Shown: piece by piece, positions 11,554-21,600 of the stretch
Numbering within the stretch: the stretch's first letter is position 1
Layout of the letters: every line of letters starts with the position of its first letter
Source of the DNA: a virus
Length of the DNA stretch: 22,207 nt
Virus record (IMG/VR): IMGVR_UViG_3300017962_000143
Coordinates: 1 to 22,207 of that record
Strand: one strand, 5' to 3'
The notes under the pieces: generated by a model
Database searches by the model: none
What the model was told of the DNA's origin: nothing
The model's input: the letters and a program-made list of their open reading frames with translations, nothing else
Made by a program: the position numbers and the translations under genes

Positions 11554-12138
11554 ATGCCAACGATAGCAAACACACCATTATTGATTTGTTCGAGAGCATC
11601 CCTCCTGATTGGCGGTGATGCTATTTCTTCATTTAGTGACTCTACTGCCGAGGCAACGGTTGCTAATGCTGTATATGAGGATATTGCTCAAGGTCTTTTA
11701 ACCAGCACAAGATGGAGGTTTGCATCTAAACAAGCGCAGCTTACTAGAAATGGTACTGCACCTTTAACACGCTGGGATGCTTCTTATGCGCTGCCAGCTG
11801 ACTCTTTGATGATTTCAGTAATTACAATCCAAGACCTGCCGATTGAATATGATATTTATGAAGGCAATGCGTTCTGTGATGCGACAACAACCGATACTGT
11901 AATTGCTGATTATATCTTTAGGGCTGATGAGGCTAACTGGCCTTCTTACTTTATTACTGGTGTTGAGCTATCTGTTGCTTCAATGCTTGCTATGTCTGTT
12001 GCTAGGGATGCTTCATTGGCGACTGCTTTTGAGGAAAAGGCAGAGCGCCAGCTTATAAAGGCAAGGCGTTTGGACTCACAACAACAGACCACCAGAAAAC
12101 TCCACACATCGAGGTTTATTGCTGAAAGGCGTAGTTGA
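11554..12138 (+). CDS. tail tubular protein A (T7 gp11-like)
   Basis: This 194-aa protein forms the adaptor ring between portal and tail nozzle. Length equals T7 gp11 (196). The family pattern is present: ANTPLLICSRASLLIGGDAI at the start, NAVYEDIAQGLLTSTRWRFASKQAQL (residues ~38-63), RWDASYALPADSL (~73-85), and the late helix ASMLAMSVARDASLATAFEEKAERQLIKAR (~143-172). The region directly upstream lacks a standard ribosome site; see the hairpin at 11528-11547. Its stop overlaps the next start (TGATG). The order capsid, tubular A, tubular B is as in T7. Confidence 0.9.
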   Translation: MPTIANTPLLICSRASLLIGGDAISSFSDSTAEATVANAVYEDIAQGLLTSTRWRFASKQAQLTRNGTAPLTRWDASYALPADSLMISVITIQDLPIEYDIYEGNAFCDATTTDTVIADYIFRADEANWPSYFITGVELSVASMLAMSVARDASLATAFEEKAERQLIKARRLDSQQQTTRKLHTSRFIAERRS

Positions 12139-15104
12139 TGCAAAAAATTAGAGTTGCTCAGAACAGCTTTCAGTTTGGAGAAGTCAGTGATTCATTAGTA
12201 ATGAGAACTGATACTGCGGTGTATCCTGCATCTGCGCAGCGCGTAGAAAATATGGTGGTTACTGCGGAAGGCTCTTTGAAAAAAAGATACGGCCTAAAAC
12301 ATATCCATAATTATGGATCAAGTTTTGTTTATCCTCCTGAAACAGAACTTTCAATTTCTAGTCCTTATGATATATTTTTTAAACCTAATGGCTTAACAAT
12401 TTATATATGTACATCTTTATCTGGAATAAATAGATACGATTTAACAACAGCATGGGATATATCGACAGCATCTTTTGATTCATTTTTATCAGTTTCTAGC
12501 CAAGATACTACGCCAACAGGTTTATTTTTTAAATCTGACGGAACTAAAATGTTTTTTTGCGGCGATCAAAATGATAACGTTTATGCTTATGATTTATCTA
12601 CTGCTTGGGATATTACCACTGCAACTCATGTAGGTACAGTTAGCGTCACAAATCCTAGGAGTTTATTTTTTAAATCTGATGGAACTAAAATGTTTGTCCT
12701 AGAAAGTGGTTTTAGTGGCAGCGTAGTAGAGTATTCTTTACCTACTCCATTTTCACTTTCTGGTATAACAGGTTCTAGCGGATATTTTTCTGTAGCTTCT
12801 CAAGAGACGAATCCTACTGGATTGCATTTTAATGATGATGGAACGAAGATGTATGTCGTTGGGAGTAATTCTGATACTATTTATTTTTACTCACTTTCAA
12901 CGGCTTGGGATATTTCTACTGTATCTTATGACAATACTTTTACTTCAGTAGTTTCTGAAGGAACTCTTCCACAAGGAGTTTTTTTTAAACCTGATAATTC
13001 TTATTTTTATGTTGCTCAATTTGGGGAATCAAAAATTTTTCAATACTCACGCTCAAGTTATTTAGAGCAATCTCATTTATTTCCTTTTGTTTTTGACCAG
13101 AATGAAGAGTATGTAATCTCTGTAGAGAATGCTAAGGTTAGATGTTTTCGACTTTTGACAGATGGTACTGTAAGTCTTGTTGCAACTATTACCGCAGATA
13201 CGAGCGCGGCTGCTTTGCCATTTGATCAAGATTACTTAAAACAATATACAGCAACACAGCGTGGCGATGTAATGTGGATATGTCATCCATTGTTTGCGCC
13301 AAGATTGCTAACAAGAACCAGCCTCACAGCTTTTGAAATTAGCACTTACACCTTCGATCAGCGACTAGATAACAGCGTTACGTTTCAGCCTTACTCTAAG
13401 TTTCAAGATCATGGAACAACGCTTGACCCTAGCGCAACAACTGGCACTGGTATTACATTAACAACCAGCACTGATTACTGGGACACCACAGGGACACAAA
13501 CTGCTGGAAATTATTTGGACTCTTTGCACGTTGGCGTAATTGTAAGATACAGTGGAAATGAAATTGAAATAACCAGTGTTCAATCTGCCACTCAAGCAAC
13601 TGGCGATGTTGTTGATGAACTATCAACGCGGTTATCTGTTTTGAATCCACTTCGCACTGATGGTAGTACAGCTAATGTAGAAGTTACTATGTTGGCTCAT
13701 GGCTTTGCTGGTGGTGAGTCTATTACTATATCAAATGCCTCTGCTGTTGGTGGAATTAATACTGGCAACTTAAATGGCCCTCAAACTGTAAGCGGTATTA
13801 TTGATGAAAATACCTTTACATTTAATGCGGGTGGGTCAGCGTCTTCTGCTGAAGATGGTGGTGGTTATGTAACGATTTCAAGCGATTCACCTACTGCAGA
13901 TTGGGACGAGCAATCATTCTCAGCAAAAAGAGGATACCCTGCTGCTGTTACTTTCCATGAGAACAGGCTTGTTTACGGCGGTACAATAGCTGAACCTGAT
14001 GCACTTTGGTTTAGTAAGATTGGAGAATACTTTAACTTTGATGTTGGTGAGGCTGCTGATGCGGATTCAATCAATCTTATTGCAGCAACAGGCGATGTTA
14101 ATGAAATACGGTATTTGATTTCCAATCGTGACCTGCAAGTATTTACCGCGTCAAGCGAACTCTACGTGCCAACATATCTTAACCAAGCTATTACACCAAC
14201 AAATGCTCAGATTAGAAAGCAAACACCATTTGGCGTTGAGTTTGTAAAGCCAGTGGAGATTGATGGCGCTACAATATTTTGTGAGTTAAACGGCAGGATT
14301 ATACGCGAATATCTTTATACCGATGCAGAGGATGCTTATAGCTCTGTTGCTGTTTCTACAATTGCTTCTCATTTAATTGATACGCCAAAGTATGCTGCTG
14401 TTGCACATAGTGGTTTTGGTCTGCCAGATTCTTATGCTGCATTTACCATGACTAATGGTGAAATGGTTTTATTTACTTCGAATAGAGCAGAGCGTAGGGC
14501 AGCTTGGACTAGAGTAACAACGGCTGGGACCTTTGGTTCTGTTTGCGCTATTGAGGATCGTATATTTGTTAATGTCTATGACTCAGATGGCAACTTGCAA
14601 CTCTGTGAGTTTGATACTGAAGTTGGCCTAGACTTCTGGCTATATGGTGCAATATCAACTAATCTTGTTGATGTAAGCGCGGTGTATTCTTCTGGGGATT
14701 CTGTTGATGTAATAGCAATCAAGGACTCTACTCAGTATTCTCTTGGTGCATTTACTGTAAATGTAAGCAATCAGGTTGATCTTTCTGCATACTCTGCTGA
14801 GAACTACACTCATGCTTATGTGGGTAAGAAGTACACAGCAAAGATAATTACAAATGCGGTTGATGCTTCTATGGGTGGTGGTCCTGCAACTGGAACGCCA
14901 AGAGGTATTACCAATATTGTTTTAGACTTAAAGAATGCAAACTCAGTAAAAGTAAATAGCAGAAAGCCTTCGATGGCTGCTGGCTTTACTGGTAAGAAAG
15001 AGTTTCGTTCTTTGGGGTATAGTCGTGATCCGCAGATTACGATTGAACAAGATGATCCGCTTACTATGCAAGTAAATGGAATAGTTACGGAGTTAATAGT
15101 TTAA
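12138..15104 (+). CDS. tail tubular protein B / tail nozzle (T7 gp12-like) with inserted beta-propeller-like repeats
   Basis: A 988-aa protein starting at the ATG at 12138 in a TGATG overlap. The N-terminus (IRVAQNSFQFGEVSDSL, ENMVVTAEGSLKKRYGLKHI) and the region from about residue 310 (LFPFVFDQNEEYVISVEN) to the C-terminus follow the gp12 nozzle pattern, including RGYPAAVTFHENRLVYGGT and SSELYVPT. Between residues ~60 and ~310 lie five repeats of the form FFKSDGTKMFV...VYAYDLSTAWDIST, beginning near 80, 129, 176, 229 and 280, a propeller-like domain absent from T7 gp12 (794 aa). Removing it leaves a normal-length nozzle. The insert is visibly richer in A+T. The nozzle seals the tail and guides DNA out; the insert may bind a receptor or hold fibres. 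Confidence 0.88.
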   Translation: MQKIRVAQNSFQFGEVSDSLVMRTDTAVYPASAQRVENMVVTAEGSLKKRYGLKHIHNYGSSFVYPPETELSISSPYDIFFKPNGLTIYICTSLSGINRYDLTTAWDISTASFDSFLSVSSQDTTPTGLFFKSDGTKMFFCGDQNDNVYAYDLSTAWDITTATHVGTVSVTNPRSLFFKSDGTKMFVLESGFSGSVVEYSLPTPFSLSGITGSSGYFSVASQETNPTGLHFNDDGTKMYVVGSNSDTIYFYSLSTAWDISTVSYDNTFTSVVSEGTLPQGVFFKPDNSYFYVAQFGESKIFQYSRSSYLEQSHLFPFVFDQNEEYVISVENAKVRCFRLLTDGTVSLVATITADTSAAALPFDQDYLKQYTATQRGDVMWICHPLFAPRLLTRTSLTAFEISTYTFDQRLDNSVTFQPYSKFQDHGTTLDPSATTGTGITLTTSTDYWDTTGTQTAGNYLDSLHVGVIVRYSGNEIEITSVQSATQATGDVVDELSTRLSVLNPLRTDGSTANVEVTMLAHGFAGGESITISNASAVGGINTGNLNGPQTVSGIIDENTFTFNAGGSASSAEDGGGYVTISSDSPTADWDEQSFSAKRGYPAAVTFHENRLVYGGTIAEPDALWFSKIGEYFNFDVGEAADADSINLIAATGDVNEIRYLISNRDLQVFTASSELYVPTYLNQAITPTNAQIRKQTPFGVEFVKPVEIDGATIFCELNGRIIREYLYTDAEDAYSSVAVSTIASHLIDTPKYAAVAHSGFGLPDSYAAFTMTNGEMVLFTSNRAERRAAWTRVTTAGTFGSVCAIEDRIFVNVYDSDGNLQLCEFDTEVGLDFWLYGAISTNLVDVSAVYSSGDSVDVIAIKDSTQYSLGAFTVNVSNQVDLSAYSAENYTHAYVGKKYTAKIITNAVDASMGGGPATGTPRGITNIVLDLKNANSVKVNSRKPSMAAGFTGKKEFRSLGYSRDPQITIEQDDPLTMQVNGIVTELIV
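12375..13050 (+). repeat. five in-frame repeats within the nozzle gene
   Basis: The repeat units encode the propeller-like insertion. At DNA level, 12521-12554 and 12662-12695 are the same except for one base out of 34 (C/T in the Asp codon of SDGT), 141 bases (47 codons) apart. The third unit shares GGAAC-AA-ATG at 12840. This points to recent duplication or recombination between units 2 and 3. Confidence 0.8.
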
Positions 15105-15595
15105 TGGCACTTGATCCACTTTCTGGCGCAGTATTTTTAAATCCAGCACTAGCAGCGCCTTTAGCTTTAGCGGGTACTGCTGTAAGTGTTTTGGGCACAG
15201 TAATGGCTGGTAAGGCTCAACAAGAAGAAGCAAGGCTTAATGCGTTTCAAATGCAAACGCAAAAAAAAGAAAATCAAGTTACTGCAATGCAGCAAGCTAG
15301 AGCAAGGCGCGAGGAATATGATCTAGCAACTTCTGCAAACCTTGCTGCATTTGCGGCACAAGGTCGTGATATTGGGGCTGATCGCAGTGTTGAAGCGTTC
15401 TTGAAGCGGCAAGAAGAAATAGCTGGTCAAGACCTTGGCAGAATAGCACGTCAAACAAGAGCAGAAGATTTACGCGCTGATATGATGGCTATGGCTGAGA
15501 AACGCCGTGGTCGTAATGCTCTTTACTCTTCTCTGTTTAGTGCAGTTGGTACTATGGCAGAGGCTGGTTATCAGTATAAGAAGGTTCAAACATAA
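15104..15595 (+). CDS. internal virion protein, T7 gp14-like
   Basis: This 163-aa protein starts with a hydrophobic, Ala/Gly-rich segment (SGAVFLNPALAAPLALAGTAVSVLGTV within residues 7-33) that could insert in the outer membrane. A long Gln/Glu/Arg helix follows (GKAQQEEARLNAFQMQTQKK onward), then AFAAQGRDIGADRSVEAFLK (~85-104), a typical gp14-like block, and a second moderately hydrophobic end. In T7 gp14 is ejected first and forms the outer-membrane pore of the DNA channel. The start overlaps the nozzle gene's stop (TAATG), as does its end with the next gene. Position and pattern agree. Confidence 0.82.
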   Translation: MALDPLSGAVFLNPALAAPLALAGTAVSVLGTVMAGKAQQEEARLNAFQMQTQKKENQVTAMQQARARREEYDLATSANLAAFAAQGRDIGADRSVEAFLKRQEEIAGQDLGRIARQTRAEDLRADMMAMAEKRRGRNALYSSLFSAVGTMAEAGYQYKKVQT

Positions 15596-18500
15596 TGGCT
15601 GTAATTAGACAGAGAACCCAAATCTTTAATCAGCCAGTCGGAGTTGTTCGAGCCGATGCTGGTGCAGCTTCAGTAGGCCAAGCCATTAGCCAAGCGGCTG
15701 GAACAATGGCTAACCTTGCATTTAGGGATGCAGCAAGGGCTGCTGAAAAAAAGGGGGTTGATGTTGCTCTTGCGGCTGAGCAAGAAAAGCTAACAACTAT
15801 TGACCCTACAACTGGCAAACCAGAGGCATATAAAGCACCACAAGGATTTGGACAGATTGCTGCTGAAGCCTATCAGCGTGTTATTGATCAGCGCTTTGAG
15901 GACTCAATAAATACTGAAATGCAGCTTAAAGCAAAAGAGCTTGCTTTAAAATATCAGTTTGCTCCTGAGTCTTATGACGAAGCTATGAGCGATTACATTG
16001 GTCAGATGTCTAATAACTCTGGCGGTAAGTATGAGGCTTACATTGAATCTACTGGCGCTAAGTATCTGGCTCTTACAAAATTAAATATTCAAGAGAAGGT
16101 TGTTGCTAGAGCGAGGGCAAATGCTTCTTCTCAGCTTTCTCTTTTTATTTCTAATAATCAAGATGAAGCAAGGTCTGCGGCTGCGGCTGGTGACTTTGAA
16201 TCTGCTATAGCAATTAAAAATAAGAATGTTGGTGCTGCGGGTGATGGTATTGCTTCTGCGCTTCCTAATTTTAATGCTGGTGATGATCAGCGTGTAGCAA
16301 GTGGTTATGATAAAGCTATTGCTCTTGGTGGCATTGACTACCTTATAAAACAAACAGCTACGCCAATGGAGCGTAGTCAACTTATTCTTTACCTTCAAAG
16401 TAATGGTGACAGAGGTATTGCTTTAGATGAGGCTGAAACTAAGAAGGTTCTTGAGTTTATTGATCCGAGCGAAAGACAGGCAATAATTAATTACGCTTCT
16501 GGTATTTCTTCTGATTATGATGCTGCTTACGCAGATGAGCAAACGGCAATACAGGCTAGTGTTGAAGAGCAAGCTAGAATTGACTTTCTTAAGTTTGAAG
16601 AATCTGTAGATACATTTTCTAATGTTTCAGCTTATGTAGCATATAATACAACTGAGGGTGCTAATCTTTTTGGTCCTCACCCACCAATTGCAATTAACAG
16701 TGCGTTTAATACAATAAAAAATCATTACAACACATTAGACCAAGGGCTTCAAAAAAATTATGAATCTGGTGTTTATGGTAAAGATGCAAGAGTTGCTGCT
16801 GGTCGTTTAAGAGAAGAGCGCAATAATGCAAAGTTAAAATTAATAGAGCCATTTCTTACAGAGCTTGGACTTGAGGGGAATATTGACTCTGCAAAGGCTG
16901 CGCTTCAAAATCCTAACTATAGTCGAGGGCTTTTAACCTCAAGGCAAAGAAGCATCATTGATGAGCTACACGCTTCTGACTTCTTAGATAATCAAGAAAT
17001 AAAAGATAAAGCCCAGTCTATTCTCAACTCAGGAAAAGATTCTCTTAAAAAGAAAAGAGACGATAGAATCCTAGAGCTTGATTTAACAAGAGAAGTTTCA
17101 AATGCAATAACGCGCGGAGTTACGCCTGAAGTTTACTCAAATCTTGAGAAAAAATTGCGGGCTAATGCTTTTGCTTTGACTGCTACTGATATTGATGGCC
17201 TTCTTTCTTCTATGCGTAAATCAATGGCTAAGAATGAAGTCACTGGTTTTATTGCACAAGGAGCATCTTCTTCTCAGTTAAATAACTTAAACTTGTATGT
17301 AGCAACAGATGGCAAAGATAGAGATCAGCTTTCTGATGCGACTATTGCTGTTGGCGATGCTATCTTAAAACTAACAACACCAGAAGATAAAGAGGCGGTT
17401 TTATCAGATATAAACTCTCTTAATGTAAGGCTTAAAGAACAAGAAAAACAAAGAGAAGATCAACTAGAAGAAGTTAATAGAAGCGTAAGAATCCTTTCTG
17501 GAAATGGTAACTCTAATATTGCTAAAGATAGACAGGCTACTGATACAATTCTAGATAGGGCAAAACTTCCTGTTGAAAACTTTTCATCTTGGACCGATGC
17601 ACAAAAGAGTTTGTATCTTCCTATTGTTGGCAGTGCTGTTTCTGATCGTCTTGTTGATGGTTTAAAAGCTATAACAAGTGGGCAGTTTAACACAAATGCT
17701 CAGTCGTTTATATCTTTATACAATGCTTTGCCCAAAAGTGCTTTTGGAGATTCTATTTCTTTTGATGATCGTGCTTTTTTAAATGATGTTATTAATCTTT
17801 CTAGGGATACAGAAACGCCCATAGCTGAAATTGCGGTTAATCTTAAGAAAATGCAGCTAAGTGAAGCTGGCAGACAAAATAGATCAAACCAATTGGTCAA
17901 TAAAAAAGGTCAAAAGATTTCTTTAATTTCTGTTGCTAATGAGATTACAGAAAATGATCCAACTTTAGCTACGGAAATAAAAAGTACGTTAGATTATTAT
18001 CTTCTATCTGGTGCTTCACTAGAAGTTGCCAAAGAAAAAGCGCAAAGAATTTTAGATGAAAAATATACTGCATCGGAATATATTGCTGATCCTGCATTGC
18101 CTATGGGTAATGTATCAAAATCAAGGCACTCATTAGAAAATTATTTTAAGGGTGATGATGAAGCAAGGATTGCTTTTCTTTCTGCGGTAAATAGACAGCT
18201 ACCAAAAAATATTGAGATTGATGGTGAGATTGTTTCTTTTGCTCTTGGCGAAATTGATGAATTGCCAGTTCCCCCATGGGAAACAGACGCAAGATCAGAA
18301 CAGAATATAAAACAAATTAAGTTGGTTCCAGTTCCAGTTGGTAGTGATGTTTTTTATCAGGCTTATTTTATTGATAAGAACAATGAATTAAGACCTTTGA
18401 TCTATAGATCAGACTCAAGAGGCAAACCTCTTAGGACTGAAGAAGAAGTTCTTAAAGCAGAAGGGGGTCAGCTTTGGCTGCCAACATTTAATAAGAATGA

Positions 18501-18645
18501 TATTTCTGATTATTACGATGCAAAGGCTGCTGAGTTAGAAGCAGAATTAAGAAAAGAAAATGAGCAAAGGCAACAGCTTATAGAAGGTCAGAAAAGATTG
18601 GACAAAGTTCCTAGTGCAATTCTTACTTCTCCGTTTGGTGGTTAA
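15595..18645 (+). CDS. internal virion protein, T7 gp15-like ejection protein
   Basis: A 1016-aa protein, longer than T7 gp15 (747). It is largely helical with few hydrophobic stretches. The N-terminus (GVVRADAGAASVGQAISQAAGTMANLAFRDAA, residues ~17-48) and the repeated helical segments (ARANASSQLSLFI, DGIASALPNFNAGDDQRVASGYDKAIALGG) fit the gp15 core-ring family. The C-terminus contains a smaller beta-rich part (IKLVPVPVGSDVFYQAYFID) and a charged helix (AAELEAELRKENEQRQQLIEGQ). gp15 forms the periplasmic tunnel with gp16 after ejection. No catalytic motif is seen. Assignment rests mainly on order between the gp14-like and gp16-like genes and on size and composition. Confidence 0.75.
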   Translation: MAVIRQRTQIFNQPVGVVRADAGAASVGQAISQAAGTMANLAFRDAARAAEKKGVDVALAAEQEKLTTIDPTTGKPEAYKAPQGFGQIAAEAYQRVIDQRFEDSINTEMQLKAKELALKYQFAPESYDEAMSDYIGQMSNNSGGKYEAYIESTGAKYLALTKLNIQEKVVARARANASSQLSLFISNNQDEARSAAAAGDFESAIAIKNKNVGAAGDGIASALPNFNAGDDQRVASGYDKAIALGGIDYLIKQTATPMERSQLILYLQSNGDRGIALDEAETKKVLEFIDPSERQAIINYASGISSDYDAAYADEQTAIQASVEEQARIDFLKFEESVDTFSNVSAYVAYNTTEGANLFGPHPPIAINSAFNTIKNHYNTLDQGLQKNYESGVYGKDARVAAGRLREERNNAKLKLIEPFLTELGLEGNIDSAKAALQNPNYSRGLLTSRQRSIIDELHASDFLDNQEIKDKAQSILNSGKDSLKKKRDDRILELDLTREVSNAITRGVTPEVYSNLEKKLRANAFALTATDIDGLLSSMRKSMAKNEVTGFIAQGASSSQLNNLNLYVATDGKDRDQLSDATIAVGDAILKLTTPEDKEAVLSDINSLNVRLKEQEKQREDQLEEVNRSVRILSGNGNSNIAKDRQATDTILDRAKLPVENFSSWTDAQKSLYLPIVGSAVSDRLVDGLKAITSGQFNTNAQSFISLYNALPKSAFGDSISFDDRAFLNDVINLSRDTETPIAEIAVNLKKMQLSEAGRQNRSNQLVNKKGQKISLISVANEITENDPTLATEIKSTLDYYLLSGASLEVAKEKAQRILDEKYTASEYIADPALPMGNVSKSRHSLENYFKGDDEARIAFLSAVNRQLPKNIEIDGEIVSFALGEIDELPVPPWETDARSEQNIKQIKLVPVPVGSDVFYQAYFIDKNNELRPLIYRSDSRGKPLRTEEEVLKAEGGQLWLPTFNKNDISDYYDAKAAELEAELRKENEQRQQLIEGQKRLDKVPSAILTSPFGG

Positions 18646-21600
18646 ATGCAAAATGGTTTAGATATAGTCAGAAGTCTTGAGGCTGGTACGCGAGTAGCCC
18701 CTTCTCCTGAGATTGATTTTATAGATACTGTTAAGGCAAGCCTTGCTTATAAGTACAATCCTGTTTTTAATTACTTTGAAGAGCGTTCTAGTTTTCCAAA
18801 TATTCCAGAAGATGGCTACAGTGCAATTGATAATATTCCTGAGAATCTAAAGCCATTTGGCTCTTATCTTCTTAGGGCAACAAATCAAGAGCATATGGAT
18901 TACCTTATTGGTAATTTAGAAGCTGGGCTTAAAACTAGAGAAACTTTAGCTCAATCTGGTGTGTTTGCTCAATTAGGCGCAGAAATCTTTGATCCTTTTA
19001 ATTGGGCTGCAATACCTTTTGCTCCTGCCGCTACATTCGCTAAAACGGCTGCTAGAGGCGCGGTAGCTACTGGCGCTATGGTCAGTGCCCAAGAAGCCGT
19101 TAGGTATCCTGTAGACCCCCTAGCAACGCCACAGGAGCTTGCTATTAATATTGGGTCTGGCGCTTTAGTCGGCGGCGTTCTTTCTGGGCTTATAACTATT
19201 CCAATGCAAAGAAGACTTGCTGCACAATTGGATGCTGAAATTGAGATTAATAATCTAAGAACTGCAATTGCGCCAGAAGGCGAGGAGCCAGATGCGCGAA
19301 TAGCTCCAAGTTTATTTACAGATTCTTGGCTTTATAAAGCAGTCCCTACGCCAATGAAGCGGATTCTTACAGACGATAATGTTCCCAACTCTGTAAAGCT
19401 AACAACATTAAAGATTGCTAATGACTCAGGCATTTTGCTTGCAGCCAATAAACAAGGTCAAAAAATAGGAAACTCAGTTTACCAAAATGCAAAGCTGCTC
19501 GAAGGCGAGTGGATTAGAGTATATGATGAAACAATAAACATTTGGGGTGAAAGCACTGGCAAGGGTGTTGTGAATCCTCTTGATTATACTTTTAATCGTA
19601 AGAGCTTTGAGACTTGGCTTGAGGGTGTTGATAGCAAAGCTATGCGCGGAATTGCACCAGCCGATGATTTTGAAGCTAGAGCAATGGCGAGTCTTAATAA
19701 GTTTTATGAGAATTGGGAGCAGCGTCTTAATGAGCAGGGATTAATTGGCTCTGCGCCCTACTATGAGAAGTTTATTCTTGGTCGTGAAAGACGAACAGAA
19801 GATGCTCAAAAGCGCTTACAAACTGCTAGATCACCTGATTATATTGCTAGATTAGAAGCGCAGGTTCGTCGTTACTCCGATGAAGTTACTGAAGCTAGAG
19901 CAATCCTTGATGATATTAAAGAAGCTGGTCCTGTCCTGCCTCCTAATGAAAAGCTATTCCGTCCTAGGTATTGGGATCAGGATGCAATTAGAGCAAACTT
20001 AGAAGACTTTAAGCGGATTCTAACAGAATGGTACACAAAGAATCCTTCTATAATTGTTCGCGGTAAAGACGGTAAATCTTCTAGGGTAATGCTAGATACT
20101 TCTGAACAGGCGATTAGAGGGCGCGTTGATGAAACTGTTGATACTATTCTTGGTATTAAGGACATCCTAGACCCAGAAATAGGATACTATGGTGCTGGTA
20201 AATCAAAGCACTTTAAACACCGCTTGGTAGATATACCGAATGAACTTGTTTTGGATTATATTCAAACGAATCCAGTTGCAGTTATGAAAGCATATACTCA
20301 GCGCACAGGTGCTAGGTATGAGTTTGCGCGTATGTTTGGCGGCGATACAATTGATGATGTTTTGGATGATGTATTTAATCAAATGATGGATGCTGGTAAA
20401 ACACAAGCACAAGCACATGCTGCTATGAAAGATATGCGCCATCTTTATAAGCGTGTTGTTGGTGGCTTGCATCGTGATCCTGATAGTTGGGATCAATCAT
20501 TTGGCAGAATATTACGCAGTCTCGCTCAATTTAATTATCTTGGTTCTGCTGGTGTTGCTACAATGACTGAACCAGCTAAAATTATGATGGAGCATAGTTT
20601 AGGCCCAACATTCCGTGGTTTGTTTTCTATAATGAAAAATAACCAGCTAAAAATGGGCGCTAAAGAAGGAAGGCTTGCGGCTGAAGGTATAGATAATCTT
20701 ATGAACTCTGCGCATCTGCGTATTGTTGATGATGTAAATAACAATCCATTTAGGTCTGATATTTTAGACAGGGCTAAAAGTCCGTTTTATCTTTTAAATG
20801 GTCTTGGTCCTATCACTAAAATCTTCAAAGACTTTGACGCTATGATGCGCTGTCATACTTTGATTGATTACTCAGTACGTTGGACTCAAAGCAAAGCAAC
20901 AAAGCAAGAACAAGAATATCTTCTTAGATATAACATTGATTTAGAAGACGCTAAGAAGATTGCCAATGCACCATGGCAGAAGTCAGAAGCTGGCTTTTAC
21001 ATGGCAAACACTGAAGCATGGACAAACACCATTGAGTTTCCTGCAACAAAAGCAGAGGTTATTTCTGGGCCAACAAATACTTTTGATGGAGACAGATACA
21101 AGCCAGCTTTCTACAGAGAATCAGAAAACAAAATATACATTGATGAAGAGCATATCATAAATGAAATGTGGCCTGAGCGTAGATGGGAAAATCCTAGAGT
21201 TGAGGGCGTAAAGCCAATTAAGAAAGGCATAATTAATAGCCCAGAAGATTATGTTACCTTCATTAAAATGCACGAGATTATGCACTCTTTAAATAGGCCC
21301 AAAGCTATGGGCTTTGATATGAGAAAGAAAGCAGACAAGGTTGCATATGAAAATGCAATAAATGATCTGGCTGTTGCTGAAATAGAAAAGCAAGCAAGGG
21401 TCGATCCCGAGACAGTACGCACATTTCGTAATGCTCTTAGCTCTGGTATTATGAATACAATCTTAATGGGTACACCTGCTGACAAACCAATAATTACAGA
21501 TGGTATTGTTTATATTCCGATGCGCGTTGCTCGTCAGTTTGGAATGAAAGAGGACAAAGAGTTTAAAGGATATGCTCGTATTGAGAATGCTCTTCTTGGC

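Noticed and set aside
18646-19000. Lytic transglycosylase domain at the N-terminus of the gp16-like protein
   Set aside because: No SLT catalytic Glu motif or surrounding pattern is visible; the N-terminus goes straight into a charged segment and hydrophobic helices.
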